64,000 nt of DNA from Gliomastix tumulicola (taxonomy: Eukaryota > Ascomycota > Sordariomycetes > Hypocreales > Bionectriaceae). Positions within the stretch are counted from its first letter, which is position 1; each line of letters opens with the position of its first letter. The DNA lies in the NCBI GenBank assembly GCA_001599755.1, contig BCHX01000010.1, positions 161,067-225,066 of the forward strand. Reading direction: 5' to 3'. Below, piece by piece: positions 46,575 to 57,200 of this stretch. The notes beneath the pieces are model-generated. The model searched no databases. It was given only the letters and a program-made list of their open reading frames with translations, and was not told the origin of the DNA. A program made the translations under genes and the position numbers.

Positions 46575-49368
46575 CAGCGCTGCCGTCAGATCAATCAAAT
46601 CAGATATGAGTCCAAATCTGATCTGAACTGATAATTTCCCCTCCAAATCTAATCTGATTGATTGATTGATATATCTGATACCCCTTCGGTGGGTCAGCCA
46701 AGCCCAATGCTCTCTCCAGTTTTCCCCTTCCAACAGAGACCCCCCAACGTCACACAGCCTCCCCGCACCCAATTCTTCAATAACTGCAGTTCTTCGACCG
46801 TCGACCCAAGCAGGGAATGCCTTTGCGACGTCACCGTCAGTTTGCCCAAGCTGAACGCCCTCTCGCAGTCCGTTGCCATGGCCGGGATCGCGAGAACATC
46901 CAGCGCGAACCTGCTGAGTTGCGGGAACGCACTCCTATGGTCGGCCCACCATCGAATCGGGTCCATCACTTGCTCCGGCTCCAGCCTGTAGTATCTCTCC
47001 AGCTCGCAACCTGTTGCCGAGGCCTTCGGCTGTCGGCTGTGCACCCATTGCTCAAACTTGCTCAGTTTCGGTTGGCATGTCACGGCCGCATTCGTGACGG
47101 CGACATCCCTCAGGTCCGAGTTGTCATCCGAGTACCAGCGCTCAAATTAACGCTTGACCCCGTCCTTAGCGTCTCGAAGCCAGCGAAGCTGCTCCGGAGA
47201 ATTCCAGTTGGCTTCAAGCCATCCGAGGCCAAGGTCTGGGTTCAATATGACGGCGGCTGCGAATAGTGGCGACCGGCCGAGGAGCGTGTAGTATTCATTG
47301 AGTTTGACCCACGCGTTGTTGATGCTCGCCCTCATGCTCGCCCGCTCCTGCCCCTCCATACTGGCAATGCTACTTACAGACCGAGCGTCGCCCTGCGCCG
47401 ACTCCGTCCGAGAGTGCGCGGGCAAACCAGTGTCAATATATTGCGGAGTGGTAGGAGAGAGAGAGCGTAAAGGGGTGAGGAGCTCGTGCCCTTGCAGTCT
47501 AGACGGCAGTCGCGGCTGCCGGGATGGTCGTTCCCGCTGCTGAGTAGGTGTTGAAGGCGGCCATCTTTCACCGCCGTCTATCACGTGGGCAGCCCTCCCC
47601 GCATAGAGCGCTTTCCAGTCCTCGAGGTGATCTAGTATAAACTCCATCCCTGTCATGACTTCCCAAAGTCGGCCGTGGCCTCCACTCGTGCCCCATCCCT
47701 GTGTTCTCATGGTCATGTGGTAGATCGGCTCCAGGATATGGCGGACCTCTCGCAGCACCTTCCAGTCATCCGATGTTAGGACATCAGCTGCGGGTGGCCT
47801 CTTCGATGCCTCTGCTTCCAAGCCCAGGTCTTGGATAAAACTGTTGAGCTCGGACTGCTTGAGCAAGGCGCGCTCGACCATCATGTAGGTTGAATTCCAC
47901 CTGGTGCTATTGTTTTGGATGACTTCCAGTTCGGCTGTCGACTCCTCTGCGAGCTTGTATCCTTCGGCCTCCTCCTGCTCCCTCGCGTGCGCCTTGAAAG
48001 CTTCTGTGCGCTGGGGAGAGGCCCGGATGAACTTGACAATGTTCCGTAATTTACCGACTGGGCCCTTCTTCCGCCAGTGCTCAAGGTCCTGTTCCGCCTG
48101 TTCCAGCATGCCGTAGGCGTCGGACTGAAGTTCAAAGGAAGCAGCGTCTTCGCCAAAGAGGAAAGACTGGGCCACCAAATTGAGAATGTGCCCGAAGCAT
48201 CGCATCCTTCGTGCTTCCGTGTCGGCGCGGCTCATTGAAGTATCGATGGTCGCATAGAGACTCCGCAAGCAAGCATCATTGCTACTTGCGTTGTCGCAAA
48301 TTGCGACCCCGAGTCTCGACTCCATCCCCCAGTCGCGCACGACGCCCTCGATGGTACACGCGATGTTTTCGCCCGCGTGCGGCCCAACCTGCCGCCGAAA
48401 AGCAAGCAGCCTGCTCCGGTACACAAGCTTCTCATCAAGGAAGTGGCCGAATATGGATATAAAAGCGAGTCGGTTCGGAGAAGTCCACAGGTCAAAGCTG
48501 ATATGCGTTTGAGTGACGGCGCGGTTCAGCTCGTCCTTGACACACGTTTTCTTCTGGGCGAACATATCTGCCACATCCTTCCTGACGGTCGTCCTACCCC
48601 ATGGTGCCTGGCGGCAAAGATCCGGATCGAAGTGCCGCAGTAGCTCTTGAAGGTAGATGCTCTCGAGGGCAGCAAAGGGTAGGCTGGAATCGATGATATA
48701 GCCCACGGACAGCTCTCGTATTCGCATCATCTTGGCTCGAGGCACAACAGTAGCAGTCGGAGCCGGTCGTTTCATGGAGGCCCTTTTTTGAAGGTCGATG
48801 ACGGATTCGTCGGGGGACGCCGGCCGCGGGGTCTCGATGATCCTGTGAGCTCTGAGGCCGTCAGCAGGATTCTGCAATGAGGAGGGCGGAGTGCTGACTT
48901 GCGAAGATGGACCTGTGCCGAAGACGTGGACTGCGCATTGAAGAACTGAGGTGCCCCCTTATCGTCACAGAGCCGGCAGCACCATATGTCGCCACTTGAT
49001 GTGCTGTCTGCTCTTGGCTCGGCCGGGAACCATCCGTGGTTGCCAATCCGGCTGCGCCTGCCCCTGCTCTTTCGCCTGTCCAGCAAACTCCCAATCACGA
49101 ACCGTCGCTGGCCCCAGGTGATCTTGTAAAGGTCTTCGACCGATGCATCGTCCGCTGAGGCTAGCCTCGAAGCTGCTTCGTATTGCTCGGCGATGCTCTT
49201 TGGTCGGGACCCGAGAGAAGCGAACGGGGAGAGCAGCGGCTTCAATGATGGGCTGCCGGGCCGGCTGCGGGCTGAAGGACTATCCGACATCGATAATGGC
49301 CGCGAGCGTCGTGGCGGATCGCTCGATGGAATGTAGTCATGCTGAAATTGGTGTAAAATGAACGGAAG
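46575..49368 (-). mobile_element. hAT element, nearly intact transposase
   Basis: The low-coordinate terminus begins CAGCGCTGCCG and is followed by dense AATCTGAT/ATCAGAT subterminal words (46585-46680). The high-coordinate side is interrupted: a LINE 3' tail begins at about 49369, just beyond the transposase start. The other terminus may lie beyond that LINE but I could not identify it, nor a matching target duplication. Confidence 0.8.
46694..49290 (-). pseudogene. hAT transposase with BED finger; one in-frame stop
   Basis: Two exons, 49290-48899 and 48842-46694, joined by a 56-nt intron (48843-48898) with GTCAGC donor, TGCTGAC branch and CAG acceptor, about 846 codons. Exon 1 has the BED-type finger (CRLC ... 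HLR). Exon 2 has SFDLWTSPNR, a VAICDNASSND block, the RCFGHILNLVAQ motif, NNSTRWNSTY, and the C-terminal dimerisation region with FALDVLAIPAMATDCERAFS and RHSLLGSTVEEL. The only defect seen is TAA at 47147-47149, where the related copy at 19830 has a Tyr codon. Function would be cut-and-paste transposition; as read, the dimerisation part is lost. Confidence 0.88.
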
Positions 49369-50506
49369 TTTCAGTTTCAGTTTCAATTCCTATTCGGTTG
49401 CAGCCGCCATGTCCAGCAGCTATGTCCGGTGGCAGGTCCTGGCTGGCAGCCGAAGCGCCCATCCTGTGCACGCCCCACTTCGCCTCTTTGTTGGAAAAAG
49501 GCCAGCTGTCCCCAGGTTTCCCGCCGTTTCTCTCTGCTAATTACATCCAGTCTGTTGAAGACTCCATATGTTTTCCAATCTGTTTGTTCCCCAGATTTTC
49601 CCATCTGTTGTGTCCAAATGCGTTCTGCATGATGTCTGCGTATTGTGGATCTGTCGGTGGCTAACGCCACCATGCGTGCGACCGTGTACCTTCAGTCTCC
49701 CCCCAGCCATCGGCTTTGCCTGTGTGATTGCCTTCCTCGTGCCCCCAGGATTCTGTATGTTCTCTGATTTGGGTGCGCCTTTGTTCTATTGCCTCTAGCT
49801 GGGTTCCTATGTAGCTTTGTGTGTGTTCCGTGTGTGCGGCCCCTGACGACGTGGCCATGGCTGCTGCCAACACCTTCGTGTATTGCAATGCTCCGCTCGC
49901 TCCGACATGTTAGACGGCCAGGTATGTCCGCCCTCTCGCGACTGCCTCCTCAGAGCCGACGAGCCGAGTGGCGGAGGGTGACCAAGCCTCCGCCACCCAG
50001 GTTGGGGGGAGGGGGGCGACAGCCATCCATGCTGTCTGGAATCTGTAGTATTTTGTGGCCGTTGTTTCAGGCTGCCGAGCGCCTGGTGAGCGGTCGACGA
50101 GAGGGGATACCGGTCTGTCGGGCATGTCGGCGTGGCGGGACGTCGCAAACGTTGACGAAATGGGACGAGCGGCGAGCCGCTAGGGACCCATGGGTGACCG
50201 TATATTTGTTGTGTTGGATATCATGCTGTTGAGAATGTTTGGGCTCGGTCGTCGCGCTGCACGAAGTGTGGCGGTGTCAGGTATGGGCGCGTGGTCGGGG
50301 GCGGGTGCGTTGTTTTCGTGGCTTGCTCGTAGGGTTTTGCGCTCTTTTCCGGCCTGCGGCCGCGATGAGACGCCGATGGACACACAACATCGTGGGGGAA
50401 GATGCTGTGGCCCGTCGAAGCTTATCGCGACCGCAGGCTGGAGTCTTTGTTCTTTTGCGTGGCTGTTGTTTCAAAAATTCGTTCTCGCTGTTGTGAAAAT
50501 TTTTCT
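49369..50506 (-). mobile_element. Gutted LINE (subfamily B): both ends, no coding core
   Basis: A TTTCAG-type tail marks the 3' end and the shared 5' terminus (TTCGTTCTCGCTGTTGTGAA) ends at about 50506. Only about 1.1 kb lies between, against 6 kb in the complete copy, and no reverse transcriptase or gag motif remains. The LINE sits at the 5' side of the hAT transposase gene. Confidence 0.75.
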
Positions 50507-50814
50507 GAGGAAAGCAGTGATGGAGTTACGCAGGCTTTGCTGTAAAAGGACGCGTGCACCAGGACGCGTTTGGTGTGATGGATTACATGCTTTGATTGGT
50601 TCAGGTGGGTGGAAGTGGGTCTTGGAAAATTCAAATCTACCCCCTGTTGCATTAATCCAAATCTACCCCCTGTCACGCAGGCTTAAATCCAAATGTACTA
50701 CACTTCACCATGGTATGGGTTAGTAGGAGATGCAGGTCAATGATGAACGGTCCCCAAGAAGGCTCTCAGAGGACGGCAAATTGTTTTAGGGTAGATTCGA
50801 CACGTTGGTGAGAA
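50507..50814 (-). repeat. Spacer with dispersed repeat R1, copy c (inverted)
   Basis: On the minus strand 50735-50643 reads CCTACTAACCCATACCATGG, TGTAGTACATTTGGATTTAA and GCGTGACAGGG, matching copies a and b. It is followed by two copies of a GGGGGTAGATTTG word. Confidence 0.6.
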
Positions 50815-53800
50815 GCGGTAGCTCCACAAATACCTAGAAAGCAGATCAGGACTAGCGTAAAAACGGTGGGTGGGCGGATAAGAAAATGCTAAGACAAGAT
50901 CAAATCGGATGATACTGTAGCAAGCAAGCTTTGATTCCGTTGTCGTCCGGCATGGGGATTGAGAAAGGAGTGCCGTGGCCTGTCATCAGACTGGTTGCAC
51001 TCTGCAATGCCGAGGCGAGCCGAGGAGCCAGTAGCAAATGGCAGTCATCAAATGCTCATGGATCCATCCCCACTCTCCGTTCTGCGCTTCGAGTGACGCG
51101 AGGAGACACGCGAGCACGCGTCCCAACACGGTAGCCAGCGGCGTGCGGTGGATGCGCCTGGTGACTCGATCACGGGGTAGCATGTCACTGTCTGTGTACG
51201 CGCGCGCCCGAACTCCCATGGCTTGCTATGCAATACAATGGGCGGTACTTGAAATCCCCCCTGCCACTGTGTAAGGACATACCTGGTCTTGCCTGGCTGC
51301 GATATTCCTCTTGCCAAAATAAGGACGCACTCCGACATCTAATCTGACCCCAATCCAGGACCGATCTCAACAACACCCGGGCTTCAATCCTTCCCGAGTC
51401 CGCCACGCTTCACTTCCAACTGCGGTGCGTGCCATGGCAAGTGGCAGCTTGACGTGGTGTCGATTCACCAGCACCAACACCCTCGCCCTCGCCGCGTTTG
51501 CAATGGACACGGAGGACGGAATTTCATGACCGAGGGTTGCCATACAAATTTGGGGTATCCCTGTCGTGACGCACAGACAAGGCGCATGTATGAGTACATC
51601 AATGAATTACAGCTGGTCAAGATCACGTGGGGGGCCCGGCGTCGTCCAGACAACCCCGCTATGCCACTTACGATCAGCCTGCTGAGTCACTGACGACACC
51701 ATAACAATATGCATCCACCCATCCCAATGCCCAAACATCGTCCTCGTTACACAGAGCAAACATCAGCATGGATGGCTGGGAACGCATCCAGCAGTGGATT
51801 GACGATCAATCCCAATCATTTGATTCATCTAGATCAGCGACTCTCGATACTCTTCCGCGCGAACTCCCAACACCACCCTCTTCCGATCAACACATGTCTG
51901 CGTCCTCAAAGCGAAGAAGGGCAGCCGACGACGTCTTCGGTACTTCTGAGGCCGAGTACGCCACTTCTGACCAAACGCCAACAGCCTACCGGCTCGGGCG
52001 CCCTACGCAAGTTCTGCGACCGTCCTCGGTATCGAGTGCCAATGCCAGTTCCATCAGCACCGAGCCCGCGACTCGGAGCGGACGATCCAGCCCGACGAAG
52101 AGTCTAGCATTCTTGCGGCGCGACCATGTTATCGACTTGCAGTCCTTCACAGGCACTCATCCTTGCCCACCCGAGCTTGATAGCATGTCCCAACATGTCA
52201 AGGAGGATGCGACAGGCATAGGCATCATCACGCAGCAAGACCATGACAACATCGCAGAAGCCGCCGACGAGCTGCAAGACGAACGAAACCTATTTACCGA
52301 CCTCCTACGATCACGGATTGCGATAGATTCGGGCGCCGCCGGACGGGCGAGTCTAGGCACATTGCCACCTATCGACGACCTGATCACGATCTGGAGGGAC
52401 GCAAAGTCGTGCGAGGACAGTGGTGACTCGGAGGCCGAGTGGAATTGTGCGGCGCTCCGGCGAGCCAGTGTCAATCGGCATGGGACGTTACGGAACCAGA
52501 GCGAGGTGGACATCGGAGTGCGGAACGTGTCAGTCCTCCCCGCCGCGCCCTGTCACTCTATGTGACGATGTATGCTGACATACCCATCGCGAAGAACCAC
52601 TGCACAGATTGCTCGACCCTACGTTCCGTTTGTCTCCGGGATGAAGCATGAGAAACGCGTGGACTTTTGCCTGTACATGCAACCGCGCAGTAGGGCCGAC
52701 GCTGATGCCATCAGTCGGGTGGCGAAGACGGCGCCCCATGCGGGAATCAACCACACAGACTACGTACCTCTGCTTGGATACCCTATCAGTCTTTCTATCG
52801 AGACGAAGCGGACGGGCGAGGACTGGAAGGAGGCCTTGCACCAGATGACCACATGGCTTGTTGCACACCAGAAACGGCTTGACAGTCTCTCGACCCCGTT
52901 GTCGTCTCCTACCTTTCTGCCGGGCATCATCATACAGGGCCATGAGTGGTACTTTGTCGCTGCGACGCGCGGTTGCGCGCGTGAAGAGGGAGGCTGGGAG
53001 ACGGTCATTTGGAACAAGATCCACATTGGTTCGACAGACCAGCTGGGAGGCATCATTCAAATCGTCACGGTGATTCAAAGGCTAGCGCACTGGTCTGCTT
53101 TGACGCATTGGCCGTGGTTCAAGGAGGCAGCGTTAGCACTAGTGTGAGCCGAATTAGTTTGACCAACATCAGCTCAGCTCATTTATTGCTGGCCGCTCAT
53201 CTCACAGCACACGGGTCATATGGCCTGCTGAAGACATACGCCCGCCCTATAGATCAACCCCTGGATTCTCGACGACAGCTCTCTCGACGGCTGCGGCCAC
53301 GGCGGGCTGGTCGCGCCCGAGTACCACGCCTCCGCCTCGGACGCAAGGTGGCAGTACGTGCCGTCCCGCGCATCATGCACAGTGGCTTGCTATGCTTCAT
53401 CGGCAGCTCAGACGATCGCGCGATAATAGCATCACACCGCTAACATCGGGGCGTGATGGAGCAACGGACGGACTACGCAAGGCTGGCTGACTTTCGCCTT
53501 TCTCAGACGGAAATGACGCAGCTTCGCAAGTCCTGGAACACGTGATAATCCCCAAGTGGCTGCTCACCTGCTTACCCATGGGCGAAAGACTGATACGACA
53601 TTCCGGGCGGCAACAGACCAGAACCTGCGCCACGGGTCAATGTGTAGGTGCAAGGAATGGAGGAGTTGTTGCTCTATTGTGTAAGCTGCTTCACCAGCGT
53701 AGAATGAGTTGAAAAGCGTGCAGCATGGAGGAACGAAGAGGAAGCAGAGCAGTCGCGCCGTACCCAGTCCAGCGAGCACCCCCGCATGATGAATGAATGA

Positions 53801-53933
53801 ATGAATTGGTGAATTGGCGAATCCACTTTTTCCGAGCTGATACGCGAAACTGGCCATTTTGGCGCGGGGCAGGTGGCCCATTTTTTCTGACCTGATACGC
53901 GATCCGAGATGACTCACGTGGGTTCAGGTTCAG
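50815..53933 (+). repeat. Segmental duplication, copy 2 (3.1 kb)
   Basis: Direct repeat of 4909-8033. It ends exactly where the LINE tail begins (shared CACGTGGGT, then TTCAGG repeats), whereas copy 1 reads on into TATTGGTACAG. The leader 50815-51767 and trailer 53148-53933 hold no further gene that I recognise. Confidence 0.95.
51768..53147 (+). CDS. PD-(D/E)XK nuclease-like protein, module copy 2
   Basis: Two exons, 51768-52528 and 52595-53147, with the same 66-nt intron (GTCAGT donor, TGCTGAC branch) as copy 1. It encodes 437 residues. It differs from copy 1 by an in-frame loss of eight codons (copy 1 has VHRPLLSA after WNCA) and a handful of single-base changes. That segment is conserved in the broken paralogue at 14418 (EVHGPLL), so copy 2 has lost an ancestral stretch just before the nuclease core. 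The catalytic Asp, Glu and Lys (RVDFCLYM and SIETK) are retained. Confidence 0.85.
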
Positions 53934-54245
53934 GTTCAGGTTCAATTCCTACTCGGTTGTAGCCGCCCTTGCCATGCCCGGAAGCGGGGTTTGGCTGGCC
54001 GCCGAGGTGTTCCGGACGAGTGTCTGGACCACCCCACTTCGCCAGCGCCGGAAAGCGCTGACCAGCTGCCTCCAAACTTCCCACTTGTCTACCTAAACCT
54101 TCATCTACGGAAGGCGACAGCCTTCCGCAGAAGTCGGCGTTGAATGCTAATCTACATGAATTCTAGGCTCGTACGGGGCGGAACGTGCCCCCCATTTATG
54201 CGTCCTTGTACCTACAGTCTCCCCCCAGTGCTCGGCTTCGTCTAC

Positions 54246-57200
54246 TTAGTGACCGATCCTCAATGGCCCAAGGATCTTAGTTTGCTCCATGAACTTGACG
54301 ACTTTGCCTGCTATACTGCGCTCGCTCAGAAGTTGTCGAAGATTCAGTCGTCCAGGAAAATGCCCCAGTTCTTGGCGTCGGAGTGCCATGTGCTTTCGGC
54401 ACTGAAGCAGAACGTGAGTGACGGTTTGTCGTCCTTCGCCGCAGTCGCAGCTTGGGCCCATGACACCCGGCACTCTCCGCCTGAAGAGGAAGTCCTTCAT
54501 TCCAATATTTTCCGTACGGACCTGGACGTACGTGGCGCTCTGTCTCTTGCTGAAGTACTTGTGTGGTTGCAGTACTTTCCGTGTCGGTACCGGTGTGTGC
54601 CGGAAGGTGGCCCGGCCTCGGGGCTCTAGCTGCCACTGTGTTTGCCATCTTCTTTGCGCGACTTTGCGCGACCACTGCTTCAGTGTGGACTTCAGGGAGT
54701 GCAAGATGGGGGGCTGCGGCGCTTTGGGTCCTGGTGGCCCCCTGTGCCTCCATCCCGTGGCTTCTTTCGCCGCTCGGTCGGCTGCCTCGTTGCCGTAGAT
54801 CCCCTTGTGCGCTGGGACCCATCGTATTTCTACGCTTAGACCTTGTGCCCGTAGATTTTGTAGTTGTTGCGTGATGGTTCGGAGCAGGTAGGCGCCGGAA
54901 GTGCCTCTCGGCTTGGCCGTTGATCGGATCGCTGCCTGGTTGTCCGTGTATATCAGGACTTTCGTCCGGCGATTGCCTCTGTCTCGATCTTCCTGGGCAA
55001 TCTGGAGCGCCAGGATGATGCCTTGTAGTTCACCGGCGTATACTGTGGACACGGTATCGTCGCCCATGTACGCGCTCTTGGTCTGGTGCGTCGTGGTACA
55101 CACGGCCGCCGCGCCGATCTGGCCGTTGATGCCGCTCCCGTCTGTATAGATGTGTATGGCGCCTGGTTCGTGGTGTATACTGTACTGGTGTCTCGCCTCG
55201 GCCTTCTCGGCGCTGTCCTCGATGTGTGTGGTCGGACCTGTCCACCATGGCGAGATGACATGGGGGTAGGTACCTTCGAGACTCTCCATCTCGAAGCCTC
55301 CTTCGTCCTGGATGGCTTTCTGCATCGCTCTGCGTGGGCTCATTTTCGATCTCTCGTCCACGGCGTCTCTAGGGCCGAGCTGGGGCCCTTGGTTCCCCAG
55401 ACCGACTCGCCCTAGGCAGTCGGCGTTGTGCTTCCAGATCGGATGCTCGAGAGGCAAGAGGTATGTTTCGATGTCTAGGGCGGGGCCCGAAGTCGCTCGG
55501 TACGCGCCGGACACAGCCCGCGCCGCCCGCGCCTGGATGCTCTGTAGTTGGGCCAGTGTTTTGTCCGTGTACGGTCTGCCCCGCGTCCGCCAATTTGTGT
55601 TGGACCACGCCGAGCATGCGTACGTGATCTGTGGCACCACCACCCCGCGGTAGATCTTCCGCGCGTCGCCCAAGGTTAGGCCCCACGTCGAGCTACCCAG
55701 GCTGCTGAGAGCCGAGATGGTCTTGGTCGCCTTGCGCCGCACCTCGTCTACGTGGGGTTTCCATCGCAATGCCGAGTCCATGGTGAGGCCGAGGTACTTG
55801 CAAGTCGGCTTGGCCGGAATCTCGCCCCATGCTGTGGACAGCGGCTGCTGGGTGTCGATGCGCGTCCGTGCCCGGGTGAAGTGAGTGAGCTGGAACTTGC
55901 TAGGCGAGAAAACCGAGGCGTGGGTCCTCGCCCACTGCTCCGCGGTCTGGAGCGCCTGCTGAAGCTTGCCGCATGTCTCTATCGTTGTGTCTCCCCACGC
56001 CAGGATCGCCACGTCGTCGATGAACCCGGTCGCCACGGTGTCGTCTACCCGGTTACACTCTTCGATCAGGTCTGCGTTGTAGAAGATGTAGAGGATCGGC
56101 GAGAGCGGTGAACCTTGTACTGTCCCTGTCCGCACCTTGACCCGCTCCGTCTTGAATCCATCGACAGAGATCCGGGTGTATCGGTCCTCGAGTAGGCTTG
56201 CTATCCACCGTACCGTCTTCGAGTCAATCTTTCTCTTGCGTAGGTTGTGTAGGAGTCGCTGGTGGGACACGTTGTCGAAGGCGCCCGACACATCGAGCAG
56301 TAGGAGGCTAGCCACTTGGCCCCGGCCTCGGTTCCATGCTTCATAGATCTTGTCGATGATGTGGTGGAGCGCGTGCTCCGTTGATCGGCCCTTCCTACCG
56401 CCCATGTGCGTCCGGGGGAGCAGGCCGTGCGTCTCCGCCACATAGCTCAGTCGTTGCGCTATGATGGCATCCATGGCCTTCCCCATCGTGTTGAGCAGTC
56501 CGATCGGCCGGTAGGACCCCGGGATGGCGTAGTTGTCCTTGCCTTGCTTTCTCAGCACCACTGTCGTCGATTCTCTGAAGTGCTTCGGACAGTAGCTGAG
56601 TCGCAGGCTCTTGTTGAAGATCGTCGCTAAGTGGGGCGTGATCCACGTCGCCGCCAGCTGCAGTGCCCTGTTCGGGATGCCATCGGGGCCGGGTGCCTTG
56701 AGCGGCGCGGCTTCTTGTAGCGCTCGTTTCACCTCTTGCTCCGTGATAGGCGGCATCACGGTTTGGTCTGGGTAAGTTGCGTCTTCGATGTCCCCGACTT
56801 CGGCTTCCGGCGGCGAGGGGAAGAATGTTTTCCTGAACAACCCCGCCTTGTCCGCCGGGTCGATGACCATCTGCCCGGTGTCTGGGTCCTCTAGCGCAGG
56901 CGTGATCTCTGGGGTCTGATTGTTCCTATTCCTGGCCCACCTCGCCAGTTTCCATAGGGCCTCTGGCGATTCGGACGCTCTCTCCACGTTCTCTCGATGC
57001 GCCTTTCGCAGCGCTTTCTTGATGACCCTGCCTTTGTGGTTTCTCGCCCCGCGGTACGCCTCCCATGCCTCGTCTGTGTGGTGAGCACTGTAGACACGCC
57101 GGAGTCGCTTGGCCTCGGCCAACGCCTGCTTGCACTCCTCGTCCCAGCCGCGTCTCGCCGCCGGCGACCATGTTCTGAGCGGCACGGCTGCCTCGGTTGC

